A DNA stretch of 64,000 nt from Campylobacter lari subsp. lari. Its GTDB lineage: Bacteria > Campylobacterota > Campylobacteria > Campylobacterales > Campylobacteraceae. The notes under the pieces were generated by a model. The model saw only the letters and a list, made by a program, of their open reading frames with translations, ran no database searches and had not been told where the DNA came from. The DNA is taken from positions 1,178,001 to 1,242,000 of the forward strand of contig NZ_CP053830.1 in NCBI RefSeq assembly GCF_013372185.1, read 5' to 3'. Each line of letters starts with the position of its first letter. The stretch's first letter is position 1. Below are positions 40,706 to 49,758 of this stretch, piece after piece. The translations under genes and the position numbers were made by a program.

Positions 40706-41635
40706 ATGCGTGGATATAAAATATTTTCTGGTTCAGCAAATGAGGAATTTGCTAAAAAAATCTCAAAATACCTTTCATTACCTCTAAGTAATGCTGGAGT
40801 AAAGCGTTTTAGCGATGGTGAAATTAGCATTCAAATAGATGAAAGCGTGCGTGGTAAAGATGTGTTTATTATACAAAGTACTTGCGCACCAACAAATGAT
40901 AATCTAATGGAACTTTTAATCATGACTGATGCACTGCGTCGCTCAAGTGCAAGCTCTATCACAGCTATCATCCCTTATTTTGGCTATGCTAGACAAGATA
41001 GAAAGGCAAGCCCTAGGGTGCCAATTACTGCAAAATTAGTAGCAAATCTCATAGAATCAGCAGGAGTAGATAGAGTAGCCACTATAGACTTACATGCTGG
41101 ACAAATTCAAGGATTTTTTGATATACCTGTGGATAATCTTTATGGAAGTATTATCTTTAATGATTATATCAAAAATAAAAACTATAAAAATCCTATCATT
41201 GCAAGTCCTGATATAGGCGGTATAGCAAGAGCTAGAAGCGTAGCAAAAGCTTTGGGGCTTGATATAGTTATAGTAGATAAAAGACGCGAAAAAGCTAATG
41301 AAAGCGAAGTGATGAATGTCATCGGTGATGTAAAAGATAAAGAAGTGATTTTAGTAGATGATATCATCGATACAGCAGGGACTATAGTCAAAGCTGCTGA
41401 AGTATTTAAAAACAAAGGCGCAAAGTCAGTTATAGCTTGTTGTACTCATGCTGTACTTAGTGGTGTAGCTTATGAGAGGATAGCTAAAGACTCACTTGAT
41501 GAGTTAGTAGTAACTGATACCATACCTTTAAAACAACAAATGGACAAAATCAAAGTCCTAAGTGTAGCACCTATTTTTGGCGAGGTGATACGCAGAGTTT
41601 ATCATAATGAAAGTGTAAATTCTTTATTTGTATAA
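40706..41635 (+). CDS. prs: Ribose-phosphate pyrophosphokinase Prs
   Basis: It makes PRPP from ribose 5-phosphate and ATP for nucleotides, histidine and tryptophan. The 309-residue protein has KIFSGSANEEFAKKISKYL, the ATP region RQDRKASPRVPITAKLVANL, the histidine in TIDLHAGQIQGFFDIPVDNL and the PRPP loop VILVDDIIDTAGTI. Length is standard for class I enzymes. A hairpin follows two bases after its stop. Confidence 0.96.
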   Translation: MRGYKIFSGSANEEFAKKISKYLSLPLSNAGVKRFSDGEISIQIDESVRGKDVFIIQSTCAPTNDNLMELLIMTDALRRSSASSITAIIPYFGYARQDRKASPRVPITAKLVANLIESAGVDRVATIDLHAGQIQGFFDIPVDNLYGSIIFNDYIKNKNYKNPIIASPDIGGIARARSVAKALGLDIVIVDKRREKANESEVMNVIGDVKDKEVILVDDIIDTAGTIVKAAEVFKNKGAKSVIACCTHAVLSGVAYERIAKDSLDELVVTDTIPLKQQMDKIKVLSVAPIFGEVIRRVYHNESVNSLFV

Positions 41636-41636
41636 A

Positions 41637-41664
41637 TTCTTTGCAAGGATAGCCTTGCAAAGAA
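41637..41664 (+). terminator. Hairpin after prs
   Basis: A perfect 12-bp inverted repeat (TTCTTTGCAAGG, loop ATAG, CCTTGCAAAGAA) starts right after the prs stop. No T-run follows, so it may act as an mRNA-stabilising end or a weak terminator. The rest of the gap to tmRNA (41665-41786) is AT-rich and shows nothing else I can support. Confidence 0.55.
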
Positions 41665-41786
41665 AATCCAAACTCCTAATAACTCTATAATTTATATTAA
41701 TGATAACAAAATATATTAAGAATTTATAAGCATAAATATTTTTAAACTTTTTTGTAATTTATCTTGTTGTTGATATAAAATGATAT

Positions 41787-42145
41787 TGGTGGAGACGAGG
41801 GGAATTGAACCCCTGTCCAAAAATAAAACAACCACGGCATCTACATGCTTAGCAAAGGTGAAAAATTCATCTAGCCAAACTCACCTTCCAAAATTTCAAG
41901 CTAGACTAAGACTTTAATTTCAATTAAAATTTGTCAAATTTCAATCTACACTATCAAAAATGACCAAATTCTAAGCTAGATAGTATCACTTAAAATTCAG
42001 GCTCAACTGAACTTACGCAGCTTTAGCGTAAGCAGGAGCGAATTTAACGTTGTTTGCGTTTAATTTTAATTTGAGCTTTTTACGCTTTGCTCAAAGCGAC
42101 ATGCCACCAAGGCCACTCTACTCCTGTCGAAGCCAAGTCGTCCCC
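41787..42145 (-). ncRNA. ssrA: tmRNA (SsrA), tag ANNVKFAPAYAKAA
   Basis: The RNA rescues stalled ribosomes by trans-translation. Read on the reverse strand, it begins GGGGACGACTTGGCTTCGAC and ends with a T arm GGGGTTCAATTCCCC and CTCGTCTCCACCA; both ends pair as an alanine-tRNA-like domain and CCA is encoded. The tag frame (42057 down to 42013) reads ANNVKFAPAYAKAA and then TAA, which is the Campylobacter tag as I know it. Length is 359 nt. Only one base separates its 5' end from the stop codon of the gene at 42147-42557. Confidence 0.97.
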
Positions 42146-42146
42146 G

Positions 42147-42557
42147 TTATTTAGAAATTCTATCCGGTACATTAGCAATTTGAGGATTAAATACGCTTAA
42201 AAAAGCTGCGTTTTTTTCATAATCAGCACAATATCTATCAAGCTGCTCAGCAACCAAAAACATCCAATCAACAAATTCATCACTCGCTGGGCCATTAAAT
42301 TTCAATGCCTCGTTTGCAACTTCTTCACAAAAGGTGCAAAAATTGACTATTTCATCTAAATTTAATCTTTTAGCAGCCCATACGACATTATGAATATTTT
42401 GCTCTAGATCTTTTAAGGCTTCTTTGTATTTTTGACTATCACTGCTAAGTTTTACGATCAAAGGTTCTAAAACATCACAAAGACTTCTAAAAAAATACAA
42501 AAAACGCTCGATTTCTTCAAGCTCATAATCTAACTCTAATTGCTCTAAAATTCCCAT
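42147..42557 (-). CDS. Conserved hypothetical protein upstream of tmRNA
   Basis: The 136-residue acidic, mostly helical protein has no motif that I can name. It contains NIHNVVWAAKRL, a CTFC pair near residue 89, and repeated amphipathic helices that could form a four-helix bundle. An HPt-like fold is possible but not supported by a clear signature. C. jejuni has a homologue at the same place, divergent from ruvB. It ends one base before tmRNA, and the two may share a transcript. Confidence 0.6.
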   Translation of the reverse strand: MGILEQLELDYELEEIERFLYFFRSLCDVLEPLIVKLSSDSQKYKEALKDLEQNIHNVVWAAKRLNLDEIVNFCTFCEEVANEALKFNGPASDEFVDWMFLVAEQLDRYCADYEKNAAFLSVFNPQIANVPDRISK

Positions 42558-42641
42558 GAAAACTTCTATAATATAAGTTTAAATGTTTATTTTAGCAAAT
42601 TTTAGATAAAATTAAAATTTTATGAATTTAATTTTGGAAAA

Positions 42642-43655
42642 ATGATGGATAGAATCGTAGAGATTGAAAAATTTTCCCCAGATGAAACCTATGAAACTAG
42701 CCTTAGACCTTCAAATTTTGATGGCTATATAGGACAAGAAAATATCAAAAAAAATTTAGAAATTTTTATAAAAGCTGCTAAGAAAAGAAATGAATGCTTA
42801 GATCATATCCTTTTTAGTGGCCCTGCAGGGCTTGGAAAAACTACTTTAGCAAATATCATTTCTTATGAAATGAATGCAAATATCAAAACTACCGCTGCAC
42901 CCATGATAGAAAAAAGCGGAGATTTAGCTGCGATTTTAACCAACCTTAGCGAGGGAGATATTTTATTTATCGATGAAATTCATCGCTTAAGCCCTGCTAT
43001 AGAAGAAGTGCTCTACCCTGCTATGGAAGATTTTAGACTTGATATCATCATAGGTAGTGGCCCTGCTGCACAAACTATAAAAATTGACTTACCAAAATTT
43101 ACTCTAATAGGCGCTACAACAAGAGCTGGAATGCTTAGTAATCCTTTACGCGATCGTTTTGGTATGCAATTTCGCTTAGAATTTTATAAAAATGAAGAAT
43201 TAGCCATCATTTTAGAAAAAGCTGCTCTAAAGCTTAATAAAACATGCGAAAAAAACGCAGCTTTGGAGATAGCCAAACGCAGTCGCTCTACTCCAAGGAT
43301 TGCTTTAAGATTGCTTAAGCGTGTAAGAGACTTTGCTGATGTTAATGATGAGGAAATCATTAGTGAAAAAAGAGCTAAAGAAGCACTTGATTCTTTAGGG
43401 GTAAATGAGCTTGGCTTTGATGCGATGGATTTAAGGTATTTAGAGCTTTTAACAGAAGCTAAAAGAAAGCCTATAGGACTTTCTAGTATAGCAGCAGCAT
43501 TAAGCGAGGATGAAAATACCATAGAAGATGTTATAGAACCATATTTACTAGCAAATGGTTATATAGAAAGAACAGCCAAAGGTCGTATTGCAAGCTTAAA
43601 AAGCTTTGATGTTTTAAAATTAAAATACAACAAGGGTTTATTTGATGAAAAGTAG
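42642..43655 (+). CDS. ruvB: Holliday junction branch migration helicase RuvB
   Basis: RuvB is the AAA+ motor of the RuvAB complex in homologous recombination. The 337-residue protein starts [20 protein letters not shown]. Walker A is [13 protein letters not shown] (most RuvB proteins have Pro where Ala stands), Walker B is [20 protein letters not shown], and [20 protein letters not shown] and a C-terminal winged helix ([13 protein letters not shown]) follow. Two ATG codons in tandem (42642, 42645) are possible starts. Confidence 0.96.
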   Translation: MMDRIVEIEKFSPDETYETSLRPSNFDGYIGQENIKKNLEIFIKAAKKRNECLDHILFSGPAGLGKTTLANIISYEMNANIKTTAAPMIEKSGDLAAILTNLSEGDILFIDEIHRLSPAIEEVLYPAMEDFRLDIIIGSGPAAQTIKIDLPKFTLIGATTRAGMLSNPLRDRFGMQFRLEFYKNEELAIILEKAALKLNKTCEKNAALEIAKRSRSTPRIALRLLKRVRDFADVNDEEIISEKRAKEALDSLGVNELGFDAMDLRYLELLTEAKRKPIGLSSIAAALSEDENTIEDVIEPYLLANGYIERTAKGRIASLKSFDVLKLKYNKGLFDEK

Positions 43656-44688
43656 TAATTTTTTCTTAATTAGTTTTATTTTATTTATTTTATTTTGGGT
43701 ACTTTTTTTATTCAAGCCTTTTTTGATGAATATAGCCATAGCCAGTTTAATGGCTGTTTCTACTTCTAATGTGAATGTGAAATTTTTAAGTATTTTCAAG
43801 GGTAAAAAAGTCATAGCAGCAGCAGCTACCACTGCTTTTATGCTAGCTTTATTTTTTATACCTTTTGTATATGCTATTATAGAACTTGCAAAAGCAGCTA
43901 GCGGTTTTAATATAAGTTATATTCACAATACCATAGAATATTTTAAAAATTATTCTTTGCACCTACCTGAATCTTTAAGCTTTATAGAGCCCAAAATCAA
44001 AGAAGCATTAGCAAGTATTGATTTAAATTCTATCTCTAAAGATGTTTTAACCTATCTTTCAAGCGCGACTAAATTTGGGACTAAATTTCTAACTGATATG
44101 GTGTTAATTTGTGTGTTTTATTTCTTTGCTAATCTTTATGGAGCCCAACTTATTGGCTATATCAAAACCATAGTACCTATGAAAAAAGAAGAAACTCAAG
44201 GCATTTTAAGCGAAGTGAGTAATGTAATGTCTGTTGTGTTTTATTCTATGGTGTTAAATGCTATTTTACAAGGGGTGCTTTTTGCTATCATTACTAAATT
44301 TTATGGTTATGATGCGATTTTAATGGGGATATTATTTTGCTTTAGTTCTTTAATCCCTGTTGTAGGCGGGGCATTAATTTATGTGCCTGTTTCTTTATAT
44401 GAATTTGCCAATAACAATCTAAGCGGTGCTTTAGTAATTTTCATTTATAGCGTGGTAATGATATCTTTTATCGCAGATACTTTAGTAAAACCCTATATCA
44501 TTAAATGGATCAATGAAAAACTTGTTCAAATTCCAACACAAATTAACGAACTTTTAATTTTCTTTGCGATGATAGCAGGAATTTCAAGTTTTGGTTTTTG
44601 GGGTATTATCCTTGGACCTGCTATTTTAACTTTCTTTATTTCTACTTTAAAATTATATGTGATTTTAAAAGAAAAACATTTTGTATAA
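43645..44688 (+). CDS. AI-2E family transporter (PerM-like permease)
   Basis: The 347-residue membrane protein has pairs of hydrophobic segments at the N-terminus, a soluble stretch at about 85-140 and five or so segments in the C-terminal half. [20 protein letters not shown] and the [15 protein letters not shown] stretch are typical of the family. Members export small molecules or ions, and the AI-2 label comes from E. coli TqsA; the substrate is unknown here. I start it at the ATG at 43645, 11 bp inside ruvB. Confidence 0.85.
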   Translation: MKSSNFFLISFILFILFWVLFLFKPFLMNIAIASLMAVSTSNVNVKFLSIFKGKKVIAAAATTAFMLALFFIPFVYAIIELAKAASGFNISYIHNTIEYFKNYSLHLPESLSFIEPKIKEALASIDLNSISKDVLTYLSSATKFGTKFLTDMVLICVFYFFANLYGAQLIGYIKTIVPMKKEETQGILSEVSNVMSVVFYSMVLNAILQGVLFAIITKFYGYDAILMGILFCFSSLIPVVGGALIYVPVSLYEFANNNLSGALVIFIYSVVMISFIADTLVKPYIIKWINEKLVQIPTQINELLIFFAMIAGISSFGFWGIILGPAILTFFISTLKLYVILKEKHFV

Positions 44689-44690
44689 AG

Positions 44691-44712
44691 GCGATTATTT
44701 TTCAATAATCGC
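44691..44712. terminator. Possible bidirectional terminator between permease and MFS genes
   Basis: A 9-bp inverted repeat (GCGATTATT, loop TTTC, AATAATCGC) covers the 3' end of the MFS gene, two bases after the stop of the convergent permease gene. No strong T-run follows on either strand. Confidence 0.4.
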
Positions 44713-45996
44713 TAAAATTTCTTCTTCGCTTGTGAGTTTTTTATTGTATTTAATCACTAAAAATTTAGAGTTTTTATACACATCTAAAACTCCATTTATG
44801 CCTTTAATATTATTTAAACCATGCTTTGTTTCTAAAGATAAATAGACATTTTTAAAATCCGCTGGACTTTGTAAAAACAAAAGTAAAACAAACCAAATTA
44901 CAGACAAAATAACCAAAATAAAAGCAAGAGTAACTAAGCTAAAATGATGTAAAAAATATCCTCCTACAACACCACCTAAAAAGCTTCCAAAATAGCCAAA
45001 AGCATTAAATACACCCAAAGCTGCACCTTTTTCATTTACCTTAGCAAATTTACTCGCACAACTTTGCATAATAGGCTCATGCAAATTAAATCCTATAAAA
45101 AACACTACAACGCCTACCATAAACACTAAAGCATTATGCGAAAAAGCAAATATAATATAAGCTATGATAAAAAATGCCACACCTAAAAGCAATATCTCTT
45201 TGCTTAAGCCTCTTTTTTCTCCTAAAGATCCTGATAAACCCATAGCTAAAAACCCAAGCACCATAGAGCTAACATAAACATGCCATAAATTTTCACTTGG
45301 ATAATTAAACTCATGTACTAAAACCAAAGGAATACTTAAAAATGCAATACTCATAAGCATTTTTTGCATACAATTAGTAAGATTCATCAAAGCTAAGTTT
45401 TTTTCTTTTAAAAGCTTTTTTAATGGGGTTTTAGTATTTTCATGCACTATTGTATGCTCTTTTGGCACAACACTAAATAAAAGCACGATACAAATTAAAC
45501 TTAAAATGGCACTTAAATCAAACAAACTTGAAAGTCCAAATTTAGCACTCATTAAAGGAGAAAGCACCAAAGAAGCTGCAAAAGAAAGTCCTATAAATGA
45601 ACCCATGATAGCCATAGCCTTACCACGATTTTCTTCATTGATAAAATCACTTATCATAGCAGTAGCTACTGCTCCTATGGCCCCTGCTCCTTGTAAAAGC
45701 CTTCCAAACATCATCGTATAAATATCATCAGCATATGAACATACCAAAGAACCTATAATAAACACTACAAGTCCTATTAGCATAGTTTTTTTACGCCCTA
45801 TTTTATCTGAAATGATTCCAAAAGGAACTTGCAATGCCATTTGAGTTAGAGCATACACACCCACTAAAAGCCCTACTAAAAACTCATTGGCTCCTTTTAA
45901 ATTTAAAGCATATAAACTTAAAACTGGTAAAACTATAAACAATCCAAAAAATCTAGTTCCTACAATAAAAGACAAAGGTAAAACGGTTTTTAACAT
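44695..45996 (-). CDS. Major facilitator superfamily drug efflux protein
   Basis: The 433-residue protein has about 12 membrane segments in residues 1-375. The MFS loop motif is PFGIISDKIGRKKTMLIGL after segment 2, and GRLLQGAGAIGAVATAMISD is the motif C-type region of drug exporters. A soluble C-terminal tail of about 60 residues (DFKNVYLSLETKHGLNNIKG) follows, resembling a small ferredoxin-like or HMA-type domain without metal cysteines. The C. jejuni counterpart lies beside rdgB too. AAGGAGA precedes the ATG. Confidence 0.88.
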   Translation of the reverse strand: MLKTVLPLSFIVGTRFFGLFIVLPVLSLYALNLKGANEFLVGLLVGVYALTQMALQVPFGIISDKIGRKKTMLIGLVVFIIGSLVCSYADDIYTMMFGRLLQGAGAIGAVATAMISDFINEENRGKAMAIMGSFIGLSFAASLVLSPLMSAKFGLSSLFDLSAILSLICIVLLFSVVPKEHTIVHENTKTPLKKLLKEKNLALMNLTNCMQKMLMSIAFLSIPLVLVHEFNYPSENLWHVYVSSMVLGFLAMGLSGSLGEKRGLSKEILLLGVAFFIIAYIIFAFSHNALVFMVGVVVFFIGFNLHEPIMQSCASKFAKVNEKGAALGVFNAFGYFGSFLGGVVGGYFLHHFSLVTLAFILVILSVIWFVLLLFLQSPADFKNVYLSLETKHGLNNIKGINGVLDVYKNSKFLVIKYNKKLTSEEEILAIIEK

Positions 45997-46072
45997 CTTT
46001 TCTCCTTATAAAGGATAATTTTACTATGATTTTGATAAACTTTTTTTAAAGTCAAAACAAAAAGAGTAATTT

Positions 46073-46690
46073 ATGAAGAAAAAATTAAAAATCATTCTAG
46101 CAACTTCTAATGCACACAAAGTAGAAGAAATTAAAAAAATTTTAACTTCTTATGAAATTTATGCCTTAAATGAAATCATCACTCCTTTTGAAATCATCGA
46201 AGATGGCACAAGTTTTAAAGAAAATGCTTTGATAAAATCTAAAGCCATTTTTAATGCTTTAGGCAAAAAGCAAGATGAATTTATCACCTTAAGTGATGAT
46301 AGCGGTATAAGCGTAGAGGCTTTAGATAATGCACCAGGGATTTTTTCTGCAAGATACTCTCAAGAAGGCACTGATGAGGCCAATAGAAACAAGCTCATTC
46401 AAGCTTTGCATGAAAAAAATCTACATCAAAGCAAAGCTTTTTACACTGCAGCCATAGCCATAAGCTCAAAATATGGACATTTTAGCACGCATGGATATAT
46501 GCATGGCCTTGCTATTGATACTCCAAGGGGTAATAATGGCTTTGGATATGATCCTTTATTTATCCCGAAAGGTTTTGATAAAACCTTAGGTGAATTAGAT
46601 GAGCAAGTAAAATTAAAAATTTCACACCGCTCTCAAGCACTAATGTTTGCTACTTACATCTTAAGAGCATTAGAAAAAATGGAGTGTTAA
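46073..46690 (+). CDS. rdgB: Non-canonical purine NTP pyrophosphatase RdgB
   Basis: The enzyme removes dITP, ITP and XTP from the nucleotide pool. The 205-residue protein starts IILATSNAHKVEEIKKIL and has LSDDSGISVEALDNAPGIFS and NNGFGYDPLFIP, the HAM1/RdgB signatures including the substrate-binding residues. SHRSQAL near the C-terminus is also typical. It is divergent from the MFS gene, and its stop overlaps the start of a very short downstream ORF. Confidence 0.95.
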   Translation: MKKKLKIILATSNAHKVEEIKKILTSYEIYALNEIITPFEIIEDGTSFKENALIKSKAIFNALGKKQDEFITLSDDSGISVEALDNAPGIFSARYSQEGTDEANRNKLIQALHEKNLHQSKAFYTAAIAISSKYGHFSTHGYMHGLAIDTPRGNNGFGYDPLFIPKGFDKTLGELDEQVKLKISHRSQALMFATYILRALEKMEC

Positions 46691-46770
46691 TGAAACAATT
46701 TATAAAATATATGCTTATTGCTTTTGGGCTTTATGTGGTTTGGATGTTGCTTTATTATAATTTTGCTTAA
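46690..46770 (+). CDS. 26-residue single-pass membrane microprotein
   Basis: A short ORF starts at the ATG sharing one base with the rdgB stop (TAATG) and ends TAA at 46768-46770. The product has a basic start (MKQFIKYM), then about 18 hydrophobic residues including FGLYVVWMLLYY, and ends NFA. It overlaps the 3' end of the RND gene on the other strand by 56 bp. The coupling signal, lysine-first layout and clear membrane segment argue for a real gene; function is unknown. Chance is possible, since the antisense strand encodes a protein tail. Confidence 0.5.
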   Translation: MKQFIKYMLIAFGLYVVWMLLYYNFA

Positions 46771-49180
46771 GATAATGATAGCTTAAAATAAAACTTGGCA
46801 ATAAAAAAAGCGAACCCAATAAAAGCAAACTCATAGCCAAAACCGTAAGCAAGCCAAAATAAATCGTTGGGATAAAATTACTACTAATCATCACTAAAAA
46901 GCCTAAGATAATCGTAACGCTAGTATAATAAATCGCACTTCCTATACCCATATGCGAAGCTTTTATAGCTTCTTCTAAACTTTTATGTTTTAATTCTTCT
47001 TTAAAACGATGAATATAATGAATCGTATCATCAACCCCTATTCCTATACAAATAGCAGCTATGGTAATACTCATAATATCAAGTGGTATATTAAAAACAC
47101 CCATTAAGCCAAATATTAAAGCTAAAGGTATGAGATTGGCCAAAATCGCCACAAAAGCATAAATAAAACTTCTAAAAATCACCACAAACAAAGCAAAAAT
47201 CACAAGCACCACAAAGGCCAAAGTATCAAATTGTGATGAAAAAAGACTTTGAAGCATATTATTATACAAAGGCATAATACCACTGATTTTAACCTCTACA
47301 TTGTCATTTTGCAAAAGCTCATTTAAGTCTTTCTCAAGCTGTTTTAAAAAAGCATCGCGTCTTAAATTTGGATCACTATCTAGCATACGCACGCTAAATC
47401 GCAACTCATTGTTTTCTACACTAACAAAAGGGGTTAAGACTTGCTTTTTAAAATTCTCATCTAAATTTTCATATAAAAACGCTAGAGCAAAATCATCTAA
47501 AGCCTTGCCATCATTAATGCTTTTTCCAAGCTCTAGCAAACTTTGCAAGCTAAGCACAGAGCCTACATATTTTTGCTTACTTAAAAACTCATGAACCTTA
47601 GCAGCTATTCTTGTTTTTTCACTGCTAAAAAAATACCTATCATCTTTGGCTAAATCATCAAATTCTTGTTCAAATTCATCTAAACTTTCATTTTGTTTTG
47701 AATCTTGCTTAAATTTGACAATCACATCTAAAGGCATAGTTCCACCTAGCTCTTTATCTATAACTAGCAAGCCTTGTTTAATCCTAGAACTATCTTTAAA
47801 ATAACTCACAAAGCTATTTTCTACTTTGATTTGTAAAATTCCATATAAAGCAAAAGCCACACAAAATAAACTTATACCATAGATAATTTTTCTATGTTTT
47901 AAACTTGCATTTGCACAAAAACTTAAAAATTTCAACGAATTTTGATTTAGCTCTTTAAAATTTAGACGCGGCATTAATACTAAAATACTCGCAAAATAAA
48001 TATAAGCTAAAATCAAACTCACACTAATGCCAAGACTCATCATAATACCAAGTTTGATAATAGGCTCAATATCTGAAAAAACAAAACTTAAAAACCCAAC
48101 AACTGTAGTTAAAATAGCATAAAAACTAGGACTTGCTTTATCAAGTAAGGTTGAGAGTAAAAGCTTATAAACACTAGCTTTTGGGTGTTTGTGACAATTT
48201 TCTATAAAATGTACGATCAAATGTATCACAACAGAAACAGTGATAATAAGTACCAAAGCTACATAGTTTGAAGACACTACGGTAATATCAAAGCCCAAAA
48301 GTGCGAAAATCCCGCTTGAAGTAAAAAGCGAAATCACGCAAATTCCCAAAGCCAAAAACACTAAGCGCAAAGAGCCAAAAAACCACCAAAGTGCTATAAA
48401 TAAAAGTCCTATTAAGCTAAGACCATAAATTTTTAAATCACTTTTTACATAATTAATCATATCATTAGCAATCATTTCTACACCGCCAAGATGCAAAAAG
48501 TCTCCATTTTGACTATACTTAGATACTATTTTAGTAATTTCTTCTAATCTTTTTGCACTAAATTCCCTTGAGCTTTCTTGATGTTTTTTAATCAAGGCTC
48601 TAAAATGCTCTTTTTCATTTTCATTTTGCGCATTATCCCTTGAATTAATCAAATCATTATAAACAAGATCAGGCGCTAGATAAATCAAAATTCCCGTTGT
48701 TTTTCCATCTTTTGAGATGATATTATTTTTATAAAAGGGTTGGTTTGAAATTTCTTTTTTAGCTAGATTAATATCCACATCTTGATTAAAAATATTAGGT
48801 ATATTTTGGATAAGCTCTTTTAGCTCTTTATCTTTAGAACTTGCAAGTAAAGGCGCATTAGCGATAGAAAACACCTTTTGCACACCCTTGATTTTTTCCA
48901 AATCGAAAGTTAAGCTTTTTATAATTTCTAAATTTTCTTTAGTAAAAATATCTTTATTTTTAGGGGCAAAAGCAAGCATTAAAAAATTATCATTGCCATA
49001 GCGTGCTGAAACTTCTCTATATAGTTTCAAACCCTCATCATGCTCTAAAAGCAAGCTTTCAGCACTTGCATCAACACTTAAATTTTTAGCAAAAAAACTA
49101 AAAAATATGCAAAAGATTAAAGTAATCCCCAAAGTTAGCTTTGGGAAATTAAGAAAGATTTTTAAAATTTTACTTAGCAT
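46715..49180 (-). CDS. RND/MMPL superfamily lipid exporter (HpnN-like)
   Basis: The 821-residue protein has two repeats, each with one membrane segment, a large periplasmic loop and five more segments. The repeats start near residues 8 and 430. Segment clusters near 250-400 and 660-790 hold ICIGIGVDDTIHYIHRFKEE, typical of the MMPL group. The group moves hydrophobic molecules such as hopanoids, mycolates and other lipids. It is the last gene in an operon with mlaC and mlaA (1 bp overlap), so a lipid-transport role at the envelope is likely. Confidence 0.85.
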   Translation of the reverse strand: MLSKILKIFLNFPKLTLGITLIFCIFFSFFAKNLSVDASAESLLLEHDEGLKLYREVSARYGNDNFLMLAFAPKNKDIFTKENLEIIKSLTFDLEKIKGVQKVFSIANAPLLASSKDKELKELIQNIPNIFNQDVDINLAKKEISNQPFYKNNIISKDGKTTGILIYLAPDLVYNDLINSRDNAQNENEKEHFRALIKKHQESSREFSAKRLEEITKIVSKYSQNGDFLHLGGVEMIANDMINYVKSDLKIYGLSLIGLLFIALWWFFGSLRLVFLALGICVISLFTSSGIFALLGFDITVVSSNYVALVLIITVSVVIHLIVHFIENCHKHPKASVYKLLLSTLLDKASPSFYAILTTVVGFLSFVFSDIEPIIKLGIMMSLGISVSLILAYIYFASILVLMPRLNFKELNQNSLKFLSFCANASLKHRKIIYGISLFCVAFALYGILQIKVENSFVSYFKDSSRIKQGLLVIDKELGGTMPLDVIVKFKQDSKQNESLDEFEQEFDDLAKDDRYFFSSEKTRIAAKVHEFLSKQKYVGSVLSLQSLLELGKSINDGKALDDFALAFLYENLDENFKKQVLTPFVSVENNELRFSVRMLDSDPNLRRDAFLKQLEKDLNELLQNDNVEVKISGIMPLYNNMLQSLFSSQFDTLAFVVLVIFALFVVIFRSFIYAFVAILANLIPLALIFGLMGVFNIPLDIMSITIAAICIGIGVDDTIHYIHRFKEELKHKSLEEAIKASHMGIGSAIYYTSVTIILGFLVMISSNFIPTIYFGLLTVLAMSLLLLGSLFLLPSFILSYHYLKQNYNKATSKPHKAQKQ

Positions 49181-49749
49181 TATTTAGAAAAATCAACGCT
49201 AGAAAGCTTTTCAAGTAAGGTTTTAAAATCTCCATTTTGCAAGACATCTTTAAATTGCGAGCGATAAGTTTGTATGATGCTTATACCAAAAATATCTACA
49301 TCATAAATTTGCCAATCATTATTTTTATCATAAAATTTAAAAATTACAAAATTTTCTTTACCATCTACTATCATAGAAGTTTTCAAAAAAGCTCTTTTAT
49401 TTTTTTCTTCTAAATTAATCACTTTTAATTTTTGAGAATCATACAAAGCAAGCTTATCTGTGAAGCTTTTTTTAAGGTTTTTTTCAAAAGCTTTATTAAA
49501 TTCATTTTTTTCATTTTCATTCAATCTTTCATATCTTGTAGAAAGACTAAGTTTAGCCATAAGTTCATAATCAAAAACACCATCAAATAAAACAAAAATT
49601 TCTTGCGCTGCTTTAGCTTTGTTATTTTTATTTTGATCTAAAATTTTTAAACTCTCATCAATTTTTTCTTGCATAGTTTTAGAAATATCTTGCAAATTTA
49701 AAGCAAATGCAAATACTACACTACAAAGCAAAACTATGATTTTTTTCAT
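49180..49749 (-). CDS. mlaC: MlaC/Ttg2D-family periplasmic lipid-binding protein
   Basis: The 189-residue protein has a signal peptide (MKKIIVLLCSVVFAFA, cleavage near 16) and the Tol-Ttg2 family core: MAKLSLSTRYERLNENEKNE, then FKFYDKNNDWQIYDVDIFGI with the conserved W and D stretch. MlaC carries phospholipids between membranes; HpnM of hopanoid clusters is in the same family. Placement between mlaA and the RND gene makes it the likely periplasmic shuttle. AAGGAGAA precedes the ATG. Confidence 0.87.
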   Translation of the reverse strand: MKKIIVLLCSVVFAFALNLQDISKTMQEKIDESLKILDQNKNNKAKAAQEIFVLFDGVFDYELMAKLSLSTRYERLNENEKNEFNKAFEKNLKKSFTDKLALYDSQKLKVINLEEKNKRAFLKTSMIVDGKENFVIFKFYDKNNDWQIYDVDIFGISIIQTYRSQFKDVLQNGDFKTLLEKLSSVDFSK

Positions 49750-49758
49750 TTATTCTCC

